This document shows positions 34,896 through 44,853 of a stretch of DNA of 64,000 bases, piece after piece. The position numbers and the translations under genes were made by a program. Each line of letters starts with the position of its first letter. The stretch's first letter is position 1. The DNA is from Ovis canadensis. Lineage: Eukaryota > Chordata > Mammalia > Artiodactyla > Bovidae. Below the pieces are notes generated by a model, which saw nothing but the letters and a program-made list of their open reading frames with translations, searched no databases and had not been told where the DNA came from. The DNA lies in NCBI RefSeq assembly GCF_042477335.2, contig NC_091257.1, positions 40,580,501-40,644,500 on the forward strand. Reading direction: 5' to 3'.

Positions 34896-34944
34896 TTATT
34901 TAATGTATTCTTGGTTCAAAATAAAAGGTGAAATATGAAAACAG

Positions 34945-35345
34945 AGGTAGGTTGGGGGCAAGCTGTGAAGGGCCTTGAATGCTGAGCTGAGGGATCTCAA
35001 CCCTGTCTGCAAAAAGGAACTATTAGGGGAAGGGAGCAAAATGACAGAGGGCTTACAAATCCCACCCTGGTGTAGAGAATGGATGGGTACAGTTAACACA
35101 TCAGAGAAGAGACGCTTTGGACAGGGCATGCAGGTGTGAGTGAGAACAGGAGAGGTGGGCACACAGAGAGGAGGCTTCTCTGAGAGCCTATGGAGCCAAG
35201 AATCAGTAGCACTTGGTGAGTCACTGGATGTGTGGAATGGCAAAGAGGAAGGAGACAAAGATGACTCAGGTTTCCAGAAAGACCGACTAGATGAAGGGTG
35301 AGGCTACATTAGCCCAGATCAGGGATGCAGGAAGAGGAACAAGGT
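34945..35345 (-). repeat. L2 LINE fragment, antisense
   Basis: GCTGTGAAGGGCCTTGAATGC and the following GGGATCTCAACCC and GACTCAGGTTTCC segments keep L2 order on the - strand. Confidence 0.65.
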
Positions 35346-35394
35346 TGGGGACAAAACAAGTTTCATTTTTTTAATCTAATGTATAAAGAACATG

Positions 35395-35525
35395 GGGAAC
35401 TCCCTGGAGGTCCAGTGGATAGGACTCTGTGCTTTCACTGCCTATAGAGCGGGTTTGATCCCTGGTTGGGGAACTAAGATCCCACATCTGTGCCATATAC
35501 CCAAAGACCAAAATAGAAAAAAGAG
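35395..35525 (+). repeat. CHR-type SINE
   Basis: GGGAACTCCCTGGAGGTCCAG head, GGTTTGATCCCTGGTTGGGG, GGAACTAAGATCCCACA and an A-rich tail. Confidence 0.9.
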
Positions 35526-35549
35526 AGAGTGAAAAAGCAAGCTATGGAT

Positions 35550-35700
35550 GGAGTGGGCAAAGGTATTTGCAATACATATAACCAACAAAAGTTGCACGCC
35601 AAATTACATAAATGACTTCAACAAATTAGTATAAAAAGATAATTAAAAAATAGATAAAGAAAAAAAAAACCAACCCATCAACAGCAAAAGAAAATGTACT
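35550..35700 (+). repeat. old L1 fragment
   Basis: GCAAAGGTATTTGCAATACA, then CATAAATGACTTCAACAAAT and the AAACCAACCCATCA region, follow sense L1 ORF2 order. Confidence 0.65.
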
Positions 35701-36125
35701 ATGTGCCGGGGCTTTGCAGGTACGTTACATGCCATCTTGCTTAATATTCTCAATAGCCTTCAGAAGGAAGTCTTAGCATTATTCCTTTACATGCGTGTGT
35801 GCTAAGTTGCTTCAGTCATGTCTGACTCTTTGTGATCCTGTGGACTGTATCCTGCCAGGCTCCTCTGTCCATGGGATTCTCCAGGAAAGAATACTGGAGT
35901 GGGTTGCCATGCCCTCCTGCAGGGGATGTTTCAGACCCAGGGATCAGACCCACATCTCTTGCGGCTACTGTCTTGCAGATGGATTCTTTACCACTGAGCC
36001 ACCAGGGAAGCCCCCGTTAATCCCATGCAAAGGAGGGAAAGAAGGCACACCAGAGGTTGAGAGGCTTGCTGTGGACAGCCAGCTAATGTGTAGCGGAGAT
36101 GCGGGTGCAAGAGCTCTCTCTTTAA
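35701..36125 (+). repeat. MIR SINE split by a Bov-tA
   Basis: The 5' part (ATGTGCCGGGGCTTTGCAGG) lies before 35793 and the 3' part (GAGGTTGAGAGGCTTGC) after 36014. Confidence 0.65.
35793..36014 (-). repeat. Bov-tA SINE, antisense
   Basis: GTGTGCTAAGTTGCTTCAGT tail and GAGCCACCAGGGAAGCCCC head, within a MIR. Confidence 0.92.
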
Positions 36126-36635
36126 AACTGTGATCAACTCTATGAGATAAACTTGGAGTACGTTAGGTAGTGGTGATCTGGGGCTATTGTTGGTATACAT
36201 TTGGCAGATAAAAATCTATTTCCTTTTATCATTTTTCTTTTCCTTCTATTTAGGTATGAGCATTATCAAGGCTTGGCACGGAGTCCCATATACTTTCCTT
36301 TCTAGCTTATATCTGCTTTCATGTCACATCCATGGAATGACACCAAAGCATTGATCTCAGTCTTTGACAAACAGTTGTGTATCTGCAGCCGTCTGCTAGC
36401 CTTTCTAATTGCGTGACTGTTGCCATATAAATATTTAAGCCCTGATTGAGGATCTGTAACTAACTAGCTGCATTAACCTGAAACAGTCTTATATCTTTTC
36501 AGAGCTTCCGATTTTCCATGGCTGACAAGAGGCAGTTTGAAGTGAATACTTATAGTACAAGACTTTAAGGCTAGGAGAAGCCTTAACTATCTAATTGCTG
36601 ATAAAACCTCTTTACTCTGCTTCTGCATAGCATTC
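36126..36635. other. intergenic, no recognisable feature
   Basis: No gene or named repeat. Confidence 0.4.
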
Positions 36636-36850
36636 CTATAACTTGTACTGTCCAGTATAGTTAAACTTAGAATATATACATAAAATCCAGTTCCCTGATC
36701 TCACTAGCCACTTTAAATGCTCAGTTGTCACATGTGACTAGTGGCTACCATAATGGACAATGCTGATAGAGAACATTTTTATCACTGCAGACTGTTGTAC
36801 TGGATGGCACTATAGATTTACCAACCATCATGTCTAAAGCCAAAATTATT
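36636..36850 (-). mobile_element. hAT-Charlie MITE (MER3-like)
   Basis: TGTACTGTCCAGTATAG at one end, CCCTGATCTCACTAGCCACT, TGACTAGTGGCTACCATAAT and GGATGGCACTATAG at the other. A second member of the family is at 58050-58373. The exact family name is from memory. Confidence 0.6.
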
Positions 36851-36904
36851 TTCTTCTCCACTAGCTCAAACGTCATAGTTCCTTTGTCTCACAGTAGCGC
36901 ATAA

Positions 36905-37440
36905 CACTGTTGTTCTGGACTGAAGTGCGTCCCCTCCCCACCCTGTGCCCCCGGTTCACCTGATGAAGCTCTAAACCACCTGCCCCCATGGGAAACCCAT
37001 AGGGCAATAATTACGGTTAAATGAGATCATAGTGTGTGACCCTAATCCAATAGGCCTGGTGACCTTGTAAGAAGAGGAAAAGATCTCTCTCTTAGCACGT
37101 GCACAGTTGAAGGACCACGTGAGGACTCAGTGAGAAGGCAGCTGCCCTACAGCCAGGGACAAAGGCCTCACCATAAGCCGCCTGGGTTGCCACCTTGATT
37201 ATGAACTTTTGGATTTCAGAACTGTGAGAAAATAAGCGTCTGTTGCTTAAGCCAACGAGTCTGGTTTTCTTTCTGTTCATTTGTCCATGCAGTTTGGCTT
37301 GCAGGAGCTGACTTCCCTGAGCAGAGATTGAACCCATGCCCCCTCCAGTGGGCAGAGAGTCTTAACCACTGGGCTGCCATGGAATTACCTGGTTTTCTGT
37401 CATGGAAGCCCAAGCAGACTAGTAGAGACATTCTCTAAGA
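36905..37440 (+). repeat. ancient mammalian interspersed repeat, split
   Basis: TTCTGGACTGAAGTGCGTCC, TTAAATGAGATCATAGTGTG, a GTGACCTTGTAAGAAGAGG part and GAACTGTGAGAAAATAAGCG match a very common old mammalian repeat whose family I cannot name safely (LTR or L1M 3' UTR). It resumes at 37399 after a SINE insertion. Confidence 0.65.
37271..37388 (-). repeat. CHR-type SINE, antisense, 10-bp TSD
   Basis: The - strand shows CAGTGGTTAAGACTCTCTGC and GGGTTCAATCTCTGC. The perfect duplication CTGGTTTTCT at 37261-37270 and 37389-37398 proves insertion into the older repeat. Confidence 0.85.
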
Positions 37441-37795
37441 AACTTGACCTTGAGATCCAAATATGAAGAAAAGAGATGCCTACTTCCATCCACGACTTTA
37501 TATCTTAACCTAACACCCTTTTCCTCTTTTTGGAATTGATTCTTCTCTTTTGAATATTTCCTTAATGTTCTCCTTCCTTTCAATTTCCACTACTAACCTT
37601 GTATCATCTCATATCTGAGGTACTAGGCTACCCAGCATCATTTTTCCTACTACTGCTCTCAATTTGTAAATTAGTCTTACTAAAAGATTGTTTCCGTTTA
37701 TGTTATTTTTTTTGTCACAAATCTTCAGAAATTCTGGATAACACTGAGCAAAACCCAAACTTTCTATCCCAAGATTCACAGTGTGGCCACTATTT
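37441..37795. other. intergenic, no recognisable feature
   Basis: Pyrimidine-rich; nothing identifiable. Confidence 0.4.
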
Positions 37796-37985
37796 ACTCT
37801 TTAAAAATTTTTTTTAGATATAATTGACATACAACATTATATTGGTTTCAAGTACACAAGATAATGATTTAATATGTGTATACAGTATGAAACGACTGTC
37901 ACAAGAAGTCTAGTTAGTATCTTTCCTTTCATCTTTCCTTTCCTGGTTATGAAAAACATTTTTTTTTTTTACTGTCCACTCTTAG
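37796..37985 (-). repeat. L1M 3' end, antisense
   Basis: AGATATAATTGACATACAAC, ATTGGTTTCAAGTACACAAG, TATACAGTATGAAACGACTG are the antisense L1 3' UTR of the L1MA type. Confidence 0.8.
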
Positions 37986-38219
37986 TGCCTCCCCCTGAAG
38001 CTGTACACACTCTGAACAAACTGATCTTCTGACTCACTTCCACACTTTAACAATCACCGACCTTGCTCCTTGTACCTGTGCCCTGCCCCAGGATTAAGGT
38101 GAATCCTGCTCTATATTTTGACCCTTCCAGCTGCTCAATGTCTATCATCCATCATCTCCAACACAACCCACAACTCCTTTTTTCTCTTCTAAACGTCATT
38201 CATTATCAGCAACAAGATC

Positions 38220-38370
38220 ACAACAGACATTACAATAACAACACTTTACTGAGTGGTTACCATGAGCCAGCAACTGTGCTTAGGAGTTTAGACTATTTTA
38301 CACAATTTTCATAAAACACTATGCAACTAATATCACTGTCACCATTTATAAGTGGAAAAACTGAGGGTCA
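38220..38370 (+). repeat. MIR SINE
   Basis: TACTGAGTGGTTACCATGAG, CCAGCAACTGTGCTTAGG and AGTGGAAAAACTGAGGG follow MIR order. Confidence 0.7.
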
Positions 38371-39035
38371 TATTGCTCAGGTTAAGGCAAACCTTAGCTT
38401 ATCCCTCTTCATTACACTCTCCTGAACACTGATTTGGTGCTGAGTGCCAGAATATTTCTCTCTTCCAGCATGGATCTTGTTTTTACTCTTGGCCTCGAAA
38501 CTTTCCAAAGGCAAGTCCCATGTCTAACACACTCTATTTAGGCATCAAAGCAGATCTCAAACTGTACTGATTTTCATTCTGCTTACTTTTCTGAATTGCA
38601 TCCATTGAATGCTGGCATTCCTCAAATATCAGCCTGAGGCCCTCTGCTCTTCTTGCTCTAAATGCCCTGCATTGTAATTTCAAGAGCCTTGGCTCCATCT
38701 CCAGCTGTGTTTGTGGCAGACCTGCCTGGCTGACTCTTCTGGTTAGAGAATACCTGTATGGAGAGAAAGGCTGAATCCATCAAGAACACTGGAACACTTG
38801 CGATGTCTGGTAGGGCCAAGGCTAGGAGGAGGACACCCCAGGAGAACCCTAGGGTGCAAAATTTAAGGAGATGCTCACTCCTTAGCAAGGATGGCGGACT
38901 TGCTGACCCTGCACTTTCATGACTCTGAGAACAAGTCCTGGCGTGACCTCTGGGGTTGGCTTAAGTGAACATACTTAGGACACCAACAGTGTCGGGTAGT
39001 CCCAGAGCCCTTTAACATTTATTATTATATAATAT
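38371..39035. other. intergenic, no recognisable feature
   Basis: No gene or named repeat. Confidence 0.4.
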
Positions 39036-39237
39036 GGGCCTCCCTGGTGGTTCAGACAGTAAACAATCTGCCTGTAATGCAGGAGACCCAGGTTTGATGC
39101 CTGGGTCAGGAAGATCTCCTAGAGAAGGGAATGGTTACTCACTCCAGTATTCTTGCCTGGCATATTCCATGGACAGAGGAGCCTGGTGGGCTCCAGTCCA
39201 TGGGGTCGCCAAAGAGTCGGACAGGACTGAGCAACTA
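39036..39237 (+). repeat. Bov-tA SINE
   Basis: GGGCCTCCCTGGTGGTTCAG head to GACAGGACTGAGCAACTA tail. Confidence 0.93.
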
Positions 39238-39271
39238 CGCGTGCGCACACACCCACACACACGCGCACACA
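39238..39271. repeat. CG/CA alternating run (Z-DNA type)
   Basis: ACGCGTGCGCACAC is followed by CA units and ACGCGCACAC. Mostly alternating pyrimidine-purine with four CpGs, growing from the SINE tail. Confidence 0.8.
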
Positions 39272-39616
39272 TTTTCCCTTGTAGTATTGTTAGTACTATG
39301 TCAGATATTCCCTTTATTAGATATTAAGTTTCTTGAGAACAGAAACTTATTTCCCTCTCTAATTCCTCCCCATCAGTGCTTTATAACACCCCAGCCATTC
39401 AAAAAAATGGCTGTGATGTTGAACTGTATCCCCAATTTTTGGCCAGTCCCCACTGTGGAAGCTTGAGTGAGCACTCCCATTCCCCACCCCACTGATGTGC
39501 CCTCTGAGTTTCATCCTGGACCAACAGAGATAAAATCTATAAGATATGTAGGGACTAAAGAGAGTCAGTAGAGGAACAGGAAGATGAGGTAGCCATCAAG
39601 GGACCAGAGCCAGAGC

Positions 39617-39785
39617 AGTGGTTCTCAAAGTGTGGTCCCTGGATCCACAACCTTATCTGAGAACCTGTTAGAAATGCACATTCCCAGGTCGCACTCCAGA
39701 CCTACTGAGTCAAAAACTCTGGGAGTGGGGCCTAGAGGGCTATGCTTTTTATAAGCCCTGGAGTGATTCTAAGCTGCACAATAAT
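39617..39785 (+). mobile_element. MER5A-type hAT MITE
   Basis: CAGTGGTTCTCAAAGTGTGG start, ACCTACTGAGTCAAAAACTC and GTGGGGCCTAGAGGGC are MER5A hallmarks. Confidence 0.8.
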
Positions 39786-40080
39786 CAGGTAGTGAGTCAA
39801 CCTTAGGGCAGGAAAGGATTTATTGGAGCTAGCCAGAGGGTAGAAACTGTAACCTTAGAATATCAGTCTTGTTCAGTAGCAGAGCTGAGTAAGCCTGACC
39901 TTGGGGAATGCGGTTCTATTAAAGAAAAAAATTGAAATCTGTGATGCTTTTGACATTAAAGACGAGGGTTGATTTTATAGAGAATTTCAATCTGTTAAAT
40001 AAAAACTTAAAGAACGAAAAGGATCCTGAAGAGACTGGAGTATCAGGGGACACTCAAGATGAGACAACCCTGCTCAGAGA

Positions 40081-40289
40081 AGTGAAGTGAAGTCGCTCAG
40101 TCATGTCTGACTCTTTGCGACCCCGTGGACTGTAGCCTGCCAGGCTCCTCTGTCCATGGGATTCTCCAGGCAAGAATACTGGAGTAGGTTACCATTTCCT
40201 TCTCCAGAGGATCTTCCCAACCCAGGGATTGAACCCAGGTCTCCCGCATTGGAGGCAGATGCTTTAACCTCTGAGCCACCAGGGAAGCT
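40081..40289 (-). repeat. Bov-tA SINE, antisense
   Basis: GTGAAGTGAAGTCGCTCAGT tail and CTGAGCCACCAGGGAAGCT head. Well conserved. Confidence 0.95.
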
Positions 40290-40424
40290 TGTGAGTTTCA
40301 GAAAGAATAGAGAAATTTACATGGCAGGCTTCACTTAGGACCAGGAGTGCAGTGAAGCCAGCGACATTCATGCTAGGCTCATCCAGGTGGGGGAACCAAC
40401 TTCTCCCAGATATTAGACCTTGTA

Positions 40425-40880
40425 TTAGTCAGGCTATTTCAGAAAATAAAAAGGAATGTTGGGGGTGGGGATTGGGGGAGGTGCAGGGTTGATGAGAGAG
40501 ACAGAGGTAGAGATTTTAAGGAACTGGTTCACATGATTGTAAGGGGCTTTATGAGGCCAAAATCTGATGGAGTAGGTTGGCAGGCTGGAGACTCAGGGAA
40601 GAGTTGCACTTCTAGTCTAAAGGCAGTATCCTGGCAGAATTCCTTCTTGCTGAGGGAGGGAGACATGGGGTGGTGCTGGGGGTGTCTGTCGTAGTTCTAC
40701 CAAGAGCTTTAACTGATTAGATGAGGCTCACCCACATTGTGGAGAGCAATCTGCTTTGCTCAAGGCCCATCAGTTAAATACTAATCTTATTCAAAAAACA
40801 TCCTCACAGGAACCTCCAGAACAATATTTGACCAAACATCTGGACTCCATGGCCTAACCAAGCTGACAAAGAAGACTAAA
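40425..40880 (+). repeat. ancient mammalian interspersed repeat
   Basis: TTGTATTAGTCAGGCTATTT start, GAACTGGTTCACATGATTG, GATTAGATGAGGCTCACCC, TTTGACCAAACATCTGGACT. A common old repeat whose family I cannot assign safely, possibly an L1M 3' UTR. Confidence 0.55.
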
Positions 40881-41289
40881 TGGTGGTAGGGGTGCCAGTG
40901 GTATGGTATACTGCTACTGAGCATTGATAAGTCAGAAAAGCAGAGATCTGACAGGGAGCTCCTCGCTAAAGGTCCACCCTACTTTATTTGTGTTCAACTA
41001 ACTTCCATTTATCAGCTATATGTGTATAATATTCTACTTAGAGGAAAGGAGTGAATTTATAAATTTCCACAAATAAATCAAGTAAAAATAATTCCTTAAC
41101 AGTTTGAGACACCATATCTAAAGTGTTAAATTTATCTTCCCTACCATTCTCTTACTCAAGGCTGTCCTAATTTCTAGATCCTCTGCTTCAGCATCATTTG
41201 ATTGATTGCTTTTCAGGCACTTCCTGATTACTCTTCATCTGTTTTGACCCTATTTTCCTTCCCTTATTTATCTCTTTATTGTCTATAAA
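40881..41289. other. intergenic, no recognisable feature
   Basis: Nothing identifiable. Confidence 0.4.
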
Positions 41290-42212
41290 AATTAACAAGT
41301 GTTTGGACTATTCTAATTTTTTTGTTATTATGAATGATATCACTATGAACATTTATGTATAAGTGTTTTGATGTGCTTTTCCACTCATTTCTGTTGGGGA
41401 CATTCCCAAGTGACATACATGCGCATGCTCAATTTTATTAGACTATGTAATATAACTCTCCTAAGGCTGTGTCTGAGAATTCCAAGTGCTCCACATTTTC
41501 ATCAACATTTGTTAGTATCATTCTCACTCTGATAAGTTTGAGATGACTATTTTACAGTGGTTTTATTTTGCATTTTCCTGAGTACTAATAAGTTTGAATT
41601 CCTTTCCATATGTTTGCTGACCATTTTGATTTTTTGTGGGGTAGAGGGGAAGTACCTATTCAAATCTCTTGCCTATTTTCTATTGGGTTGTCCAACTTCT
41701 TATTGATTTTTTGGTCTTTATTCATATATTTTGTGTATAAGCCCTTTGTAGCTTATAGGTATTGAGTATATCTTCTCCTATGCTATGGCTTGTCTTTTTT
41801 ACTCTAAGTGGTATCCTTTGATAAACAGAAGGTCTTAATTTTAATGTGGTCCAGTTTATCAGTCTTTTTCTTCATGGTTAGTGCTTTTGTGTCCTATTTA
41901 AGAATCTTAACTCCAAAGTAGTATAGGGTCTGTCATGTTAGAAACTCAAAAAAAACTTTATGTGTTACTTTTCATGTTTAGATATATACTATCAACTAGA
42001 ATTAATTGTATGTAAGGTATGTGTCAAGGATAATTTTTTTCCAATGTGCTCCAAGTTGAGTTCCCTGGGAAACAATCTGGAACATTGAGATTTGTGTGCA
42101 GGAGTTTTATTGGGGTAAACCTATCAAGTACAACCTGAGAGGAAGCAGAAGAAGCAGGATTGGGTGGAGGGAGACTTAAGCTGTGGGAATACAGTTGCAT
42201 TAGTGACCTAAG

Positions 42213-42415
42213 CTGCGGTTCCCAACTTTTGGCACTAGGGACTAGTTTCATGGAGATGAGTTTTCCTTTGACAGGGTGTGTGTGTGTGTGTGTGTGTGGG
42301 GGGGGGTGGTTTTGGGATTCTAGTGCATTACATTTACTGTGTACTTTTTATCTACTGCCACTGCTGATCTGACAGGAGGCACTGGTCCATGACCCAGAGG
42401 TTGGGAACATCTGGG
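42213..42415 (+). mobile_element. MER1-like hAT element with (TG)n
   Basis: GCGGTTCCCAACTTTTGGCA, CTAGGGACTAGTTTCATGG, CTGATCTGACAGGAGGC and CAGAGGTTGGGAACATCTG are the two ends and a middle part of a MER1-type element. The TG run and G9 at 42277-42307 expanded inside it. Confidence 0.65.
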
Positions 42416-43017
42416 ATGCTCCTGAACTGCAGTGATCCTTCAGAGACCACTCTAAGCAAGCACCAGGACTTTGCATCCTTATATCAACCAGTCATTGGGT
42501 GTGTGTACCCTCAGGGAGAGAGAAATATTGGGTGAAGCAGCTTTCTTTGGCTAAGGGAACTTTTCAGAGAAATGCAGCTCTGAATAGTGAGTAGCCACCT
42601 AACTTTCCCAGCAACTGGAAGAATGAGTGCCTCTATCCTAAAGGTGCATCTGAGTAAGCCAGATGATACAGGACCATTTATTGCCAAGATCTCCCTATGC
42701 CCACTGTTCTGCAGTGCCACCTTTGTCATAGATCAAGTGACCAAGTGTGTGGGTCTGGTTTTGAAATCTATTCTGTTCTATTGGTCTCTTTGCCAATCCC
42801 TGAGGCAATATATACAACACTTTTAATTACTGCAGCTTTATCTTAAGTTTGATACCTGGGATATTTTGCTTCTCAAGGTTGTCTTGGCTATTCTTGGTCC
42901 TTCGCTTTTATATTGAAGCCCTCAAAATAGTTCAATTATCACACATACAAAATGTCTGCTGGGGTTTTGATTTGGTTTACACTGAATCTACTAGGTTCAA
43001 CAGAAGAATTGGCATTT

Positions 43018-43066
43018 AAAAAATACTGATTCTTAAAAAAAAAATTAAAAAAAAATACTGATTCTT
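43018..43066 (+). mobile_element. tail-only retro-insertion (A-rich between repeats)
   Basis: AAAAATACTGATTCTT occurs at 43019-43034 and at 43051-43066, separated by A-rich sequence with a single TT. Confidence 0.55.
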
Positions 43067-43138
43067 GTAATTCACTAATGTGATCTCCCTCTTTCTTTAT
43101 TTTGGTCTTTAATTTCGTTAAGTATTTTATAATTTTCT

Positions 43139-43470
43139 GTGCAGTTCAGTTCAGTCGCTCAGTTGTGTCTGACTCTGTGCGACCCCACGGACTGCAGCAT
43201 GCCAGGCTTCCCTGTCCGTCACCAACTCCCAGAGCTTACTCAAACTCATGTCCATCGAGTGGCCATCCAACCATCTCATCCTCTGTCGTCCCCTTCACCT
43301 CCTGCCTTCAATCTTTTCCAGCATCAGGCTCTTTTCAAATGAGTCAGTTCTTCACATTGGGTGACCAAAGTATTAGAGCTTCAGCATCACTCTTACTGAT
43401 TTCCTTTAGGCTTGACCAATTTGATTTCCTTACAGTCAAGGGACTCTCAAGAGTCTTCTCCAACACCTAG
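43139..43470 (-). repeat. BovB LINE 3' fragment, antisense
   Basis: TTCAGTTCAGTCGCTCAGTT tail, CATCTCATCCTCTGTCGTCC, GAGTCTTCTCCAACACC. It lies in the old L1. Confidence 0.92.
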
Positions 43471-43740
43471 AGTCCTTGAAAATATTTTCCCTTCCTTTTT
43501 TTTTTTTTTGATGCTGCTATCAATTTAAAAATTCTTTTCATTTTAAAATTGTTCATTTTGGTATAAAAAGTACAACAGACTCTTTTATATTCCCTTGTAT
43601 CTGGCAATTTTGTTTAATTTATTTACTAATTCAAATAATTTATAGATATCTTGGATTTTATAATGCATAATTATATTGTCATTGGAAAATGACCATTTTA
43701 TATCTTCTTTTCCACAACTTATACCTTTTAACTTCTCTTT

Positions 43741-44656
43741 CTTACTTTAGGAACTCTGATTTAACAAGGATTAGAGTATCAGGTTTAATAGTCATAGCAG
43801 ATAATTATAGCACAACTTACTTAATCAATATTTGATTGAAGGACATTTAAATCAGTCCTTTTTCTCATAAATAATGTTGTAATGAGCATCTTTTTACACA
43901 CATTTTGTGCAGTTGTCTCATTCATTCCTTAGAATGTATTCTAGATTTCTTGGAATAGTATAATATATATAAATATATTTTAAATACTTTTAAAACAAGT
44001 ATATGTGGTTATCAGACAACCATGCGTTTTCTTAGTAACGTCTGTTTTGAGTTACAATGGGATCACACTTTTCTGGAAAAAAGTCTAGGGTCTTGAAACG
44101 TAAATTTAGAATAAGGATTTTTGTGAGATGTGAGCATACCTGCTCTTTTGTATCTGTGTTTTAAGGTCTTCTGACTTCCTGGGCTTCATAGTCTTACTGT
44201 ATTTTCATAAATCTCTTTCAGACTGTAAGAACTGCCTGATCCCCTGACCTAAATAAAAATGTGTTTCCCCAACATTTCCCTTTGATATTGTAAAAAGAAA
44301 GCAGAGAGAAGAGGAAGAAAAAGAGAAAGAACAAAAGATAAACAATGTGAGACCTTAATTCCTGCCTTGCCCCCAGCCTTCTGCTTCAAGGTAGCACACT
44401 AATTAACTGCCTCAGGGCAGGCATGTGGCAGGTGGAAAGCAGAACCATCTGGAGGATGTTCCCAGCTTTGTTTCCAAAAGTTTAATCCCATTGAGAACAA
44501 TAATTCCCCAGAGAAATAGTCCCCCCTGGTCTAGTATTAGAAGAGGTTCATAATCTCAGACACCTAGCAACTCAGGCCCTGTTTATAGAAGATGCTTCAG
44601 GGAGGTGGGAAGATCTCAGAGAAGAATACTGGCCAGGGGATCACAGTAGAATTCTC
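43741..44656. other. AT-rich intergenic DNA, purine run
   Basis: A purine-rich stretch lies at 44296-44342. Otherwise nothing that I can name. Confidence 0.4.
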
Positions 44657-44853
44657 AGATAAAATACAAGACCTCCAGTTAAACTTGGAATTCACATAGA
44701 CAGCACACTTTTTTTTTTAATAAATATGTTCCAAATATTGCATGGAATACACTTACACTAAGGATTAATTTGTTGTTTACCTGAAATTCAAATTTAACTG
44801 GACGTCCTCTTTTTTTGTTGTTTATATGTTTCTTCCTGTGGATCTGGCAACCC
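44657..44853. mobile_element. palindromic MITE-like DNA element
   Basis: The left arm AGACCTCCAGTTAAACTTGG pairs with the right arm AAATTTAACTGGACGTCCTC. GACAGCACAC and GTTGTTTACC continue the stem. The centre near 44735 is CCAAATATTGCATGGAATAC. A widespread mammalian hairpin repeat, family name not recalled. Confidence 0.65.

Larger units (their letters stand above)
41290..43740 (-). repeat. old L1 (L1M group) antisense, interrupted
   Basis: L1 ORF2 antisense is clear at 41290-41940 (CTATTGGGTTGTCCAACTTC, TATGCTATGGCTTGTC), 42725-43138 (TTCTATTGGTCTCTTTGCC, TTGTCTTGGCTATTCTTGG) and 43475-43740. Gaps contain a MER1-like element region (42040-42720), a tail-only repeat and a BovB fragment. 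Whether all pieces are one insertion is inferred from consistent orientation and order. Confidence 0.75.

Noticed and set aside
36905..37440. Endogenous retrovirus LTR
   Set aside because: An AATAAG-type signal is present, but there are no clear TG...CA ends, no primer site and no internal genes, so I left the family open.
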